A program made the position numbers and the translations under genes. DNA of 28,061 nucleotides from a virus, in IMG/VR virus record IMGVR_UViG_3300028025_003535, positions 1 through 28,061 of that record. One strand, given 5' to 3'. Below, one piece after another: positions 21,720 through 27,705 of the stretch. The notes under the pieces are model-generated. The model did no database searches. It was not told the DNA's origin and saw only the letters and a list, made by a program, of their open reading frames with translations. How positions within the stretch are numbered: the stretch's first letter is position 1; every line of letters begins with the position of its first letter.

Positions 21720-22574
21720 ATGCAGACAATAACAATAAGTAAGCGGGTACCGAATCTATCGGTAGCTCTAGAGTCTCGCGCAGACGCCATGGCAAGTGTT
21801 CTACACGACACTAACCGCGAATCATTAAAGGCGGCGCGGGTAGCTTGGGCAACATTCAGAGAGTCTAAGGGCTTTAAATATGACGCCCCGAAACTATTCA
21901 CCTACCCCGCAAGCCAAGCCAAGCTAGGTAAATCTAAAGAGTTTACGGTAGGGCTAACGTTACAACACGCCGCGGTAGCGGGCGTAGAGACATGCCCTTG
22001 GCGCGGCGAATGCGCGCGTATGTGTGTGCTAGATGGCGGTAATGGACGCTATGCGAACACGCAAAAGGGGCGCGACATTAAAACACAATTTTTGCACCAA
22101 TACCCCGTGGCATTTACGCGGCTACTACTTGAAGAGCTACGCGGACTAGCCGCTAAATATGACCGCGTCTTAGTCCGTTTAAACGTGAATTCGGATTTAC
22201 GGTGGCACCGAATCCTACCCGCGCTAGTAGACGGTCAGCTATTCCCTAACGTGTATTTTTACGATTACACGAAGAATGCCGCGGTGCTTAGCGGATGGGG
22301 AATGGTGGCGGCACATTATCGCGCGGTATATTCAGTGAACGAATCAAGCGACATAGACAAGGTACGCGCATTCGTTGCCCGTGGCGGTACCGCCGCCATC
22401 GTGACAACACGCAACAAGAACACGCCGCCGCCGTCCACGTTTATGGGCTTACCCGTGCTAGACGGTGATGCCACCGATAACCGCTACGACGAACGCGGCG
22501 CATGGGTAGACCTATCCGCCAAGGGTAAAGCTAGGGCGCTAATCGGTAAATCTGAATTCGTTCGGGCGATATAG
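21720..22574 (+). CDS. Gp88/DUF7227-like phage protein with three-Cys motif
   Basis: 284 aa, start MQTITISKRVPNLSVALESR with AAGGGGAATAC upstream. The Cys triad is C92, C98 and C102 (TCPWRGECARMC), followed by RYANTQKGRD, then RLNVNSDLRW at 153-162, FYDYTKN near 180-186, YSVNESS near 204-210 and VLDGDATDNRYD near 246-257. This order (GLTLAHA-like, CP...C..xC, RLN..SD.RW, FYDYTK, S.NE, DGD..D.R) defines a phage family I know under the Gp88 or DUF7227 labels. Its biochemical activity is unproven; the conserved Cys and acidic residues suggest a metal or Fe-S site and an enzyme. It is the largest gene of the early block and has its own leader. Confidence 0.8.
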   Translation: MQTITISKRVPNLSVALESRADAMASVLHDTNRESLKAARVAWATFRESKGFKYDAPKLFTYPASQAKLGKSKEFTVGLTLQHAAVAGVETCPWRGECARMCVLDGGNGRYANTQKGRDIKTQFLHQYPVAFTRLLLEELRGLAAKYDRVLVRLNVNSDLRWHRILPALVDGQLFPNVYFYDYTKNAAVLSGWGMVAAHYRAVYSVNESSDIDKVRAFVARGGTAAIVTTRNKNTPPPSTFMGLPVLDGDATDNRYDERGAWVDLSAKGKARALIGKSEFVRAI

Positions 22575-22585
22575 GAGGGGTGACC

Positions 22586-22819
22586 GTGAACCATTACAAG
22601 TATTTAAACATATCATGCCCTAAATGCGGGGCTATCGCGGGCGAATATTGCCACCCGAAAATAGACGGAGACGAACCGAACGCGCAACGATACGCGCAAT
22701 GTGTAGAGCGTTTACGCGAATTTATGCGGCAACATACCGCGACATCTTGCGGGCAATGCATCCAAGAGCTAACAACTATCCAACACTGGCGACACACTGA
22801 CAAGGAGCTAACACGATGA
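22586..22819 (+). CDS. Zinc-finger-like early protein (77 aa)
   Basis: The GTG at 22586 is chosen because AGGAGGGG (22573-22580) lies at proper spacing; the in-frame GTG at 22580 would overlap that site. The start region reads NHYKYLNISCPKCGAIAGEY followed by CHP, a CPxCG...G.YCH motif typical of small phage zinc ribbons, with a second CGQC pair near residue 55. It may bind nucleic acid or a host protein. Its TGA overlaps the next ATG. Confidence 0.75.
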   Translation: MNHYKYLNISCPKCGAIAGEYCHPKIDGDEPNAQRYAQCVERLREFMRQHTATSCGQCIQELTTIQHWRHTDKELTR

Positions 22820-22995
22820 CAACACTAGATGCATTAGGTATCGCGGGCGCGGCTATCTGCTTATCATTCCCGCTATGGGGCGCGTACATATTGCGCGCAT
22901 ATCTTGACAGTAGACCAACACGCGCGGAGCGGTGGCACCGTAACCATGAGAACGTGCTACGCCGTAGAGAGCAGATAAACCGCCGCGGATGGTAG
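22816..22995 (+). CDS. 59-aa single-pass membrane protein
   Basis: ATG overlaps the previous stop (ATGA) and AAGGAG lies upstream. Residues about 6-26 (LGIAGAAICLSFPLWGAYIL) form one transmembrane helix, followed by an Arg-rich cytoplasmic-type tail (RRREQINRRGW). This topology, short N-terminus and strongly basic C-terminus, fits a small inner-membrane protein. A holin is conceivable but the early, non-lysis context argues against it. Function unknown. Confidence 0.7.
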   Translation: MTTLDALGIAGAAICLSFPLWGAYILRAYLDSRPTRAERWHRNHENVLRRREQINRRGW

Positions 22996-23022
22996 CTGTA
23001 ATCCCGTACCGCGTAGGCGGCG

Positions 23023-23088
23023 CGTCATTCACGATGACGGCGGGAGCGACTAGGCATAACGTCTAGACAATTAAACCCAAGGAGGGTG
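23023..23088 (+). promoter_or_regulatory. Hairpin and leader element before the 49-aa gene
   Basis: CGTCAT-TCACG-ATGACG (23023-23039) is a perfect six-pair hairpin. It is followed by GTCTAGACAATTAAACCCAA (23061-23080) and GGAGG, a diverged version of the leader element at 21682 and 23656 (TAGACA, A+T stretch, AAC, then the ribosome site). Probably a further start point of transcription within the early block. Confidence 0.4.
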
Positions 23089-23092
23089 AGCA

Positions 23093-23242
23093 ATGCTAAA
23101 TAGAGAAATACTAAATATAGATATGGATATGAAGCGTAGACCCATCTACGACATAGAGCAGGATGTCTGGCAAGCTATCGCCGATGCGAACGGGCTTGAT
23201 TATGAAGACATAGCCGATGGCGACCTAGCCGAGTGGCTTTAA
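23093..23242 (+). CDS. 49-aa acidic early protein
   Basis: ATG with GGAGGGTGAGCA upstream. The product starts MLNREILNIDMDMKRRPIYD and ends DYEDIADGDLAEWL; the second half is strongly acidic. No domain recognised. It follows a 97-base gap that carries a hairpin and a leader element, so it probably heads a transcription unit. Confidence 0.65.
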   Translation: MLNREILNIDMDMKRRPIYDIEQDVWQAIADANGLDYEDIADGDLAEWL

Positions 23243-23244
23243 TC

Positions 23245-23454
23245 ATGGGCGAAATTATTATCATGGGTTTAAACGGCGGCGCGAAAGTGCTACCAATGAC
23301 CGCCACTAAACAAGAGATACTCTGCTCTATCTGTGCTATGGCTTGGGGGATTAGTAACGATGAAGATTACAAAGACCCGAAAACAAACGAATTAGTTTGC
23401 AATGGTTGCGCGTTAGACCATGAAGGAACCGACTACTACGAGGCAGGTAAATAA
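23245..23454 (+). CDS. 69-aa protein with two CxxC pairs
   Basis: The ATG at 23245 lies two bases after the previous stop; no strong ribosome site is visible, so coupling is likely and the exact start (alternatives MGLNGG or MTATKQ further in) is uncertain. CSIC and CNGC pairs about 25 residues apart (ILCSICAMAW ... LVCNGCALDH) predict a zinc-binding treble-clef or ribbon. Its TAA overlaps the next ATG. Confidence 0.65.
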   Translation: MGEIIIMGLNGGAKVLPMTATKQEILCSICAMAWGISNDEDYKDPKTNELVCNGCALDHEGTDYYEAGK

Positions 23455-23648
23455 TGGCAACGGCACAAGAATTAGCACTAAATATTGGTAAGCGCGGACA
23501 GCTTCGGGTATCGGGTACCGCGTTGACGTTCGCGGTCACGGTTACCGATGCGCGGAACCGCTACGGGAATCTTGACTACAAGGTGTCACCCGTGGACGGT
23601 AACGGCGAAGCATGGCACCAAGCTGACGCGATAATCCTTGACATCTAA
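23454..23648 (+). CDS. 64-aa small early protein
   Basis: Starts MATAQELALNIGKRGQLRVS and continues as an apparently beta-rich domain (TALTFAVTVTDARNRYGNLD, then DYKVSPVDGNGEAW). The RNRYGN..Y.VSPV.G.G..W pattern is familiar from small actinophage proteins of unknown function, suggesting a compact SH3-like or OB-like barrel. The start overlaps the upstream stop (TAATG). Confidence 0.7.
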   Translation: MATAQELALNIGKRGQLRVSGTALTFAVTVTDARNRYGNLDYKVSPVDGNGEAWHQADAIILDI

Positions 23649-23655
23649 TAATGAA

Positions 23656-23689
23656 TGTACTACGGTTAGACATATCAACAACAAAGGGG
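23656..23689 (+). promoter_or_regulatory. Repeated leader/promoter element, copy B
   Basis: TGTACTACGGTTAGACATAT (23656-23675) followed by CAACAACAAAGGGG. It is nearly identical to copy A at 21682-21714 apart from scattered substitutions and one extra A, although the genes downstream are unrelated. Selection on the DNA or RNA sequence itself is therefore likely. Confidence 0.55.
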
Positions 23690-23693
23690 AGCT

Positions 23694-24080
23694 ATGAATA
23701 AATACACAGTATCCGTGTGGAATCTAGAAAAGATTTACGCGAAATCAGAAGCTGAAGCGGTTGCAAGAATTAAAGCAGAATTTTATAACGGTTACTACCG
23801 TTGCCAAGATTTTGAATATGACGATGCTGAATTAGTAGAAGAAGAATTGACCGATGAAGATTTAGCGGTGTGGAATCTATGCAAAAGCGATGCCCCATAC
23901 CCCGACCAACCTTCATGCGAACTTGCCGATGATTTCAGCGAAGAGGGAGATGAACATTTAGTAATAACTATTTGCTCCGTATTCGTTGAAGCAGAAGACG
24001 AAGAAGAAGCAATGGTGAACGCGTCCGACTGCTTTTACTACATCAACAAAAATGAATTTGAAATACGAATCTCAGGATAA
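23694..24080 (+). CDS. 128-aa acidic protein with internal duplication
   Basis: ATG behind AAAGGGGAGCT. The sequence has two similar halves: TVSVWNLEKIYAKSEAEAVA (residues about 4-23) and VITICSVFVEAEDEEEAMVN (about 90-109), each a beta strand followed by a helix with an acidic EAEA/DEEEA stretch. The middle (DDAELVEEELTDEDLAVWNL) is extremely acidic. Such DNA-mimic-like charge is seen in some anti-restriction or anti-host proteins, but that is only a possibility. Base composition here is more A-rich than in the genes to the left. Confidence 0.75.
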   Translation: MNKYTVSVWNLEKIYAKSEAEAVARIKAEFYNGYYRCQDFEYDDAELVEEELTDEDLAVWNLCKSDAPYPDQPSCELADDFSEEGDEHLVITICSVFVEAEDEEEAMVNASDCFYYINKNEFEIRISG

Positions 24081-24091
24081 CAAGGGGAACA

Positions 24092-24187
24092 ATGAAACAT
24101 ATAACAACATACGAAGAGCTACGAGCAAGCTTACTTGCTTATCTATTTAACCAAGAAACATACAACCAAGGAGAAAACAATGAGTAA
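24092..24187 (+). CDS. 31-aa microprotein
   Basis: ATG at 24092 behind AACAAGGGGAAC, a strong ribosome site like those of the larger early genes; TAA at 24185-24187. The peptide starts MKHITTYEELRASLLAYLFN. Its last bases contain the ribosome site and ATG of the next gene, so it may mainly act as a leader peptide coupling that gene. Confidence is moderate because of its size. Confidence 0.55.
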   Translation: MKHITTYEELRASLLAYLFNQETYNQGENNE

Positions 24188-24362
24188 AGAAACAATACAG
24201 GCAGAAATCATTAGGGGATTTGAGGATTTACGATTCCTTCTATCCGAGGGTGTACGACTGGGCGAGCTACGCCCGATGCGTACATTCGCAATGCTAGAGC
24301 AACTAAACCAAGCCCAATTTCTTATTGAACAGGGCATGAAAGACAAGGAGACAGCACAATGA
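24180..24362 (+). CDS. 60-aa helical early protein
   Basis: ATG behind AAGGAGAAAACA, overlapping the 31-aa gene by 8 bases. The product starts MSKETIQAEIIRGFEDLRFL and continues as a second helix (RTFAMLEQLNQAQFLIEQGM). Two amphipathic helices suggest a helical hairpin or dimer. Function unknown. The stop overlaps the next ATG (ATGA). Confidence 0.7.
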   Translation: MSKETIQAEIIRGFEDLRFLLSEGVRLGELRPMRTFAMLEQLNQAQFLIEQGMKDKETAQ

Positions 24363-24538
24363 AAACACTAGAGACAACAAAGCTTATTGAAATCACCATG
24401 CTGGTAGCAGTAGAAACCTACGACGGAAACTTTGTCGGGGTGTCTGCAATGGACTACATCACCACCGCAAGCGAAGCACAGGTAATCGGATACACAGAGC
24501 GTCCAGTCATCGCAACATATATGGACGGTAAAGAATGA
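24359..24538 (+). CDS. 59-aa early protein
   Basis: ATG overlaps the upstream stop (ATGA); ACAAGGAGACAGCACA lies upstream. The sequence (MKTLETTKLIEITMLVAVET onward, then VGVSAMDYITTASEAQVIGY) alternates short strands and helices in a small alpha/beta protein. No family recognised. Its stop overlaps the next start. Confidence 0.65.
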   Translation: MKTLETTKLIEITMLVAVETYDGNFVGVSAMDYITTASEAQVIGYTERPVIATYMDGKE

Positions 24539-24720
24539 ACAAACAAGACACAGTAGTAATCAGATGGTCATGGGAAGATGTCCAATCATTACTGCCATAC
24601 AAATCAGAAAACGAATGTCGTGAAATGCTAAGCAAAATCAGCAATGGATTACATGACCGTTCAATAGAAGCTGGCTGGGAAATCATGGACACACTAATCA
24701 CATTGGAGACAGCAGAATGA
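24535..24720 (+). CDS. 61-aa early protein
   Basis: Starts MNKQDTVVIRWSWEDVQSLL, overlapping the upstream stop as ATGA. A short strand (TVVIRWSWEDV) is followed by helices (ENECREMLSKISNGLHDRSI). The WSWEDV..L...LS..E....L pattern recurs in small phage proteins without known function. Coupled to the following gene by the same four-base overlap. Confidence 0.7.
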   Translation: MNKQDTVVIRWSWEDVQSLLPYKSENECREMLSKISNGLHDRSIEAGWEIMDTLITLETAE

Positions 24721-24836
24721 GCGCAATACTAATAGCCGTACTGTATTTCGCTATCGGCTACAGCACACACAAACTCATCACCGTAAAGCGCAAGCGTGCA
24801 ATGCGAGCGCACCCAAGTTGGGGGTTAGGCAAATGA
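24717..24836 (+). CDS. 39-aa membrane microprotein
   Basis: ATG at 24717 overlapping the previous stop, with GGAGACAGCA upstream. The N-terminal MSAILIAVLYFAIGYSTH is a short transmembrane helix, followed by a basic tail (KLITVKRKRAMRAHPSWGLG). It resembles the 59-aa membrane protein at 22816 in layout but not in sequence. Function unknown. Confidence 0.65.
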   Translation: MSAILIAVLYFAIGYSTHKLITVKRKRAMRAHPSWGLGK

Positions 24837-25090
24837 AAGTCTATGACCTAACCCAAAAATCAGACCCACAACATATCTTCGTTATCTGTTATGACCCGAA
24901 CCAAAAGCTTTGGTATCACGAGACTGATGTAGAAGATGATGTGCTACCTAATGGCACGGTATGGAATGAGAACACACGCTCATGGCAAAGTGGTTACCTC
25001 GGTGACGGCGAATACCTTGACGGTGTAGAAGACTGTGCTATCGCATTACACAACGCTCTTGCCTATCTGAACGAGCAGGTGCAAGCATGA
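24833..25090 (+). CDS. 85-aa early protein
   Basis: The ATG at 24833 (MKVYDLTQKSDPQHIFVICY) is preferred because it overlaps the previous stop as ATGA; a start at 24818 would lie inside that gene. The sequence is acidic, Trp/Tyr-containing (PNQKLWYHETDVEDDVLPNG; TRSWQSGYLGDGEYLDGVED) and ends in a helix. Probably a small beta-rich fold with a C-terminal helix. No family recognised. Confidence 0.72.
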   Translation: MKVYDLTQKSDPQHIFVICYDPNQKLWYHETDVEDDVLPNGTVWNENTRSWQSGYLGDGEYLDGVEDCAIALHNALAYLNEQVQA

Positions 25091-25242
25091 GAACCACGAG
25101 CGACATACTTGAAGACTGGGTACACCAACACATCACCAATGAACCCACAGCACGACAGGTGGTCGACATCTTGCGGAAGCGTTGGGGTTGGACAGTACTG
25201 ATAGATGACATGAAGCAGTATGAGCAACAAGCTGACAGCTAA
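25087..25242 (+). CDS. 51-aa early protein, winged-helix-like
   Basis: ATG at 25087 overlaps the upstream stop (ATGA), with GAGCAGGTGCAAGC upstream. The sequence is MRTTSDILEDWVHQHITNEP followed by TARQVVDILRKRWGWTVLID. The T.RQV..ILR.RWGW segment could be a helix-turn-helix-like pair, but it is too short for certainty. The 3' end overlaps the next gene by 23 bases in another frame. Confidence 0.6.
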   Translation: MRTTSDILEDWVHQHITNEPTARQVVDILRKRWGWTVLIDDMKQYEQQADS

Positions 25243-25504
25243 CTATCGGCTATGGAAATGGAAACGGAACTACCGCAAACAAGGACAATACAAACGCCCT
25301 CGCAAGCTGTATGTCGTAGTCAAAATAGTAGGTAGCAGGGAATACGGGTACTGGCGTGGCTGTTACAAATATGACGGTCACACCTTTACCCCGCACCCCG
25401 CCAAAGCGTACCTATTCAAGTGCAAAGACCAAGCCGAAGCGACAGCAGACAACTCAATGCTGTACCGCTACGCCAACTACAAGGTGATACGCTACCGCAA
25501 ATAA
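25220..25504 (+). CDS. 94-aa basic protein, last gene of the early block
   Basis: Starts MSNKLTANYRLWKWKRNYRK and is strongly basic and aromatic (YKRPRKLYVVVKIVGSREYG; WRGCYKYDGHTFTPHPAKAY). The high Lys/Arg/Tyr content and beta-like strands suggest nucleic-acid binding. No known family recognised. It is followed 24 bases later by the terminator that closes the rightward block. Confidence 0.75.
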   Translation: MSNKLTANYRLWKWKRNYRKQGQYKRPRKLYVVVKIVGSREYGYWRGCYKYDGHTFTPHPAKAYLFKCKDQAEATADNSMLYRYANYKVIRYRK

Positions 25505-25528
25505 TGTGTTAGAGTTACAAGTTGAATT

Positions 25529-25575
25529 GCCCCGCTCCACAGATTTCCCCTTCTCTGTGTCGTAGTGGGGCTTTT
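25529..25575 (+). terminator. Strong intrinsic terminator closing the early block
   Basis: GCCCCGCT (25529-25536) pairs with AGTGGGGC (25564-25571) and CACAGA (25538-25543) pairs with TCTGTG (25554-25559), giving a two-part stem of about 14 pairs, followed by TTTTCACTTTT. It lies between convergent genes; in the leftward sense the tail is not T-rich, so it mainly serves rightward transcripts. It touches the whiB stop codon. Confidence 0.85.
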
Positions 25576-25838
25576 CACTTTTCCGAACGCCTCTTAGCCA
25601 GCGCATCACGCTGACGCGGGGTAAGCCCGCCGAACATACCGAACCTGCGAATGTCGTTAGCTTCACATTCCATTGCATACTCTAGACAAGCTGACCGAAC
25701 CGTACACTTGTTACAGAACGCCTGTGCCTCATCAAAAAAATCACGGTGGTTCACACCAACCTGTGGTTCAGGGAAGAACACTTCCCCCCCGATACCTTTA
25801 CAGTTTGCCTTGTCATACCATGCAGGGTGCATTGTCAT
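25575..25838 (-). CDS. WhiB-like Fe-S transcriptional regulator
   Basis: 87 aa. WhiB-like proteins are actinobacterial [4Fe-4S] regulators that bind the main sigma factor and alter promoter choice; phage copies can redirect host transcription or block superinfection. All four cluster ligands are present (C13, C42, C45, C51; CNKCTVRSAC is the CxxCxxxxxC core) and the GMFGG turn (67-71) is followed by a basic RQRDALAKRR tail for DNA contact. The ATG at 25836-25838 overlaps the upstream stop (ATGA) and has AAGG upstream; a longer in-frame start would run through the neighbouring gene. It is the strongest pointer to an actinobacterial host. Confidence 0.93.
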   Translation of the reverse strand: MTMHPAWYDKANCKGIGGEVFFPEPQVGVNHRDFFDEAQAFCNKCTVRSACLEYAMECEANDIRRFGMFGGLTPRQRDALAKRRSEK

Positions 25839-26026
25839 TTCTTTTTGCCCTTCTTCTTTGCTGTGGCGAGATGTTGCCGTAACACATGGCATAAACATTC
25901 GCATCCATCTATCTCGAAATCTGTCCACACTGCGACAGCCTTTTCTATCGTTCCGCAATGGTCACATATGCCAACATGCCCACAAGGGTAGACACATGTG
26001 CCATCGGGGAGTTCAGTCGTCGTCAT
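25835..26026 (-). CDS. 63-aa Cys/His-rich zinc-binding microprotein
   Basis: The start at 26024-26026 (MTTTELPDGTCVYPCGHVGI) has GAAGAAG directly upstream. Cys and His are dense: CVYPCGHVGICDHCG near 11-25, then CECLCH near 43-48, compatible with two zinc sites as in a RING-like or double knuckle fold. The C-terminus is a Lys-rich tail ending KKKGKKK. Next to WhiB and overlapping its start, it may be a partner regulator; that is inferred. Confidence 0.7.
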   Translation of the reverse strand: MTTTELPDGTCVYPCGHVGICDHCGTIEKAVAVWTDFEIDGCECLCHVLRQHLATAKKKGKKK

Positions 26027-26111
26027 CTTCTTCAGGTTTACCACACACGAGAGGTGTTCTCCCAATCGGGAAGTCACACGGGCAAGGTTTACGCTCGCCT
26101 TTTTGTACCAT
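26013..26111 (-). CDS. 32-aa Cys-containing microprotein
   Basis: ATG at 26109-26111 overlaps the upstream stop (TGATG); TGA at 26013-26015. It starts MVQKGERKPCPCDFPIGRTP and ends in a run of four Asp (KPEEDDDD). Cys residues C10, C12 and C23 could bind metal. It exactly fills the gap between two coupled genes and overlaps the zinc protein start by 14 bases, which supports it as real despite its size. Confidence 0.55.
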   Translation of the reverse strand: MVQKGERKPCPCDFPIGRTPLVCGKPEEDDDD

Positions 26112-26425
26112 CAGCTGACCACGCCAAGGAAATTGTCAATCTGTTTGGCGTTCACCATTGACAAGCAACCGATATACCCTGCGGTATCTACCACGGTGTC
26201 ATGTGCCCATCTACCCTCATCTAACGCCGTCCTGAGACGAGACAGTTTGACTGACACCATGAACAAGATGGCTTGCTCAACAGTCATGTCGATACCTGTG
26301 AGCGCCTTGAAGATGTCACGGGTCTGTGTGTAATCCTCTAACGGATGAGCGTAAGCGTCATGTCTGTCGCCTGTGATGAGGCTGTGTGCTTCTAATAGAA
26401 CCTCAGCGCCCTTCATAGTTCTCAT
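26111..26425 (-). CDS. DUF6378-like phage protein
   Basis: About 104 aa from the ATG at 26423-26425 (MRTMKGAEVLLEAHSLITGD); an ATG three codons later is also possible. The pattern A..L..GDRHDAYAHPLEDY, then LTGIDMTVEQAILFMVSVKL, then SRLRTA...DTVVDTAGYIG matches DUF6378 as I know it: a GDR...Y..P..NF start, a K..R segment and a D..DIAGY helix. Members are common in phages and are unassigned. Overall helical. Longer in-frame starts run deep into the upstream gene. Confidence 0.82.
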   Translation of the reverse strand: MRTMKGAEVLLEAHSLITGDRHDAYAHPLEDYTQTRDIFKALTGIDMTVEQAILFMVSVKLSRLRTALDEGRWAHDTVVDTAGYIGCLSMVNAKQIDNFLGVVS

Positions 26426-26654
26426 CTCTGAATGGGTTACGCCACACGGTTTGGAAACTATTAGCTTCAATCTGTTCCTTCTGCTCTGCGTCTTCGTAAC
26501 ACCTGATGATATGTATGCATGGGTCTGACCCGTCAGTGAACTCTGCGTCCTCAGTAATGGACATAGGTATCCCGTCATGGGTGTAACAAACAGGCGGTGA
26601 AATCCACCCGTTGTCCATCCCAGCTTTCAACCATGTGCTGAAATCGATGAACAT
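26403..26654 (-). CDS. 83-aa conserved actinophage hypothetical
   Basis: The ATG at 26652-26654 overlaps the ssb stop (TGATG). It starts MFIDFSTWLKAGMDNGWISP and continues PVCYTHDGIPMSITEDAEFT and DGSDPCIHIIRCYEDAEQKE. The WIS.PVC.THDG.P....E, then DPC.H..R pattern recurs in actinophage genomes at this size with no known function. Four Cys/His positions (C32, H35, C54, H56 approximately) could bind metal. Confidence 0.8.
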   Translation of the reverse strand: MFIDFSTWLKAGMDNGWISPPVCYTHDGIPMSITEDAEFTDGSDPCIHIIRCYEDAEQKEQIEANSFQTVWRNPFRDENYEGR

Positions 26655-27058
26655 CAGAACGCTTCTTCGTCGCCCAAGAAAGGCACAGCACCAAACTTTT
26701 GGGTGACTTGCTTCATCGTTTGTTCGGTCTTGTCTGCGAACACAGCATTGAACCTGACTGTCAAACCCAGTTCGTCTGCCAAGATTTTTGTTGTCCACTT
26801 CTTCTCACCAGTTTTCTTATCCTCGTATGATGAGATGTCAAGCTTGCCGACAACGAACACACGGCTACCCTTTTCAATGGATGATGCTGCATGCTCTGCC
26901 ATCTGACCGAACACGGTGACATTGTGCCACACGGTTACTTTTTTTTCATCTTTACCTGATGTTGTTGCAACAGTGAACGAGCCTTGCGCTAATCCTGATG
27001 CTGTGTATTTCAGTTCGATTGGTTTGCCAGCGTTGCCGACAATGGTGATGTTGTTCAT
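26654..27058 (-). CDS. ssb: Single-stranded DNA-binding protein
   Basis: 134 aa, MNNITIVGNAGKPIELKYTA, with AGAGGAAACCAA upstream. It coats single-stranded DNA in replication and recruits partners. The OB-fold features are clear: N-terminal NNITIVGNAG, GSFTVATTSG, then WHNVTVFGQMAEHAASSIEK (about 44-63) and GSRVFVVGKLDISSYEDKKT. The C-terminus ends in an acidic tip, GDEEAF, comparable to the DDDIPF tail that binds other replication proteins in bacterial SSBs. Shorter than host SSBs because the linker is minimal. The start overlaps the 52-aa gene stop (ATGA). Confidence 0.93.
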   Translation of the reverse strand: MNNITIVGNAGKPIELKYTASGLAQGSFTVATTSGKDEKKVTVWHNVTVFGQMAEHAASSIEKGSRVFVVGKLDISSYEDKKTGEKKWTTKILADELGLTVRFNAVFADKTEQTMKQVTQKFGAVPFLGDEEAF

Positions 27059-27213
27059 TTGGTTTCCTCTTTCATTGGATGAATATTGTTTGTTGTGCTA
27101 TTCCTATCACGCCCAAGACAAACATGGGTTGGTGGTTCGGAAACTTTTACATGGGTGAGCAGACGCATACTGCATCTATCGCATATCCATGATGTTGTGT
27201 GTCGCCCCTTCAT
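27055..27213 (-). CDS. 52-aa zinc-ribbon-like microprotein
   Basis: ATG at 27211-27213; TGA overlaps the ssb ATG. The product starts MKGRHTTSWICDRCSMRLLT and has CDRC at 11-14 and HVC at 30-32, giving a possible C-x2-C-x15-H-x-C zinc site. The last residues (MKEETK) are set by the ssb ribosome site. It fills the space between transglycosylase and ssb with a proper four-base overlap, which supports it. Function unknown; coupling of ssb translation is likely. Confidence 0.6.
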   Translation of the reverse strand: MKGRHTTSWICDRCSMRLLTHVKVSEPPTHVCLGRDRNSTTNNIHPMKEETK

Positions 27214-27223
27214 GCTGTTCAGC

Positions 27224-27697
27224 CTATGGTTTGATAGCCCACGGACCCCACCCGAAACCGTAACGGTCTACACCGTACTGGTAGATGGCTAGCCCTGCGG
27301 TTAGACAAGTAGCTGGTTTGAATAAGTCTGATGGTTTAGTGATGATGCCCTTTTCGGTTAGCCATCCAGTCCATGAACCATTCAGCTGAAGCAAGCAACG
27401 GCTTCCACCATTGGGGTCTTGGCGGTTGAACGAACGATTCAGCCCACGGCTCTCTCTAAAAATTACATAATCGAGAGTAGGCAATGCGTCCTCTGTCCAA
27501 CCAACCTGCCGTGCCAACGCCCACCATTGGGGGACTTTAGCGTCAGCTGGAATTGGTAGTGGTTCTTCCCTTACTAAACGAACATTGCTGGTTGCGGATG
27601 GCGTTCCTGTCGTCGTCTCTGTTGGTGCTTGTGCCATCGCTACCGTTCCCCCTGCTACCCCTAAACCTATAAGTGTTGCTATAAAAATCTTTAACAT
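27224..27697 (-). CDS. Exported lytic transglycosylase-like lysin
   Basis: 157 aa with GGAGAAACA before the ATG. A Sec signal peptide covers about residues 1-23 (MLKIFIATLIGLGVAGGTVA, then MAQ). A Thr/Ser-rich linker leads to a compact goose-lysozyme/SLT-like domain: VIFRESRGLN with candidate catalytic E82, DPNGGSRCLLQLNGSW near 94-109, and CLTAGLAIYQYG near 131-142, ending GFGWGPWAIKP. C101 and C131 could form a disulfide outside the cell. It would cut peptidoglycan glycan strands. Either the endolysin with its own secretion signal, or an entry or lysis-helper enzyme; it sits among replication genes rather than the late block. Confidence 0.85.
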   Translation of the reverse strand: MLKIFIATLIGLGVAGGTVAMAQAPTETTTGTPSATSNVRLVREEPLPIPADAKVPQWWALARQVGWTEDALPTLDYVIFRESRGLNRSFNRQDPNGGSRCLLQLNGSWTGWLTEKGIITKPSDLFKPATCLTAGLAIYQYGVDRYGFGWGPWAIKP

Positions 27698-27705
27698 TGT
27701 TTCTC

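Noticed and set aside
25839-25958. Longer start for WhiB
   Set aside because: It would run through the overlapping zinc protein; the start at 25838 gives an ATGA overlap and a normal WhiB length.
26426-26578. Longer start for the DUF6378-like protein
   Set aside because: The extra residues are unlike the family and lie within the well-supported 83-aa gene.
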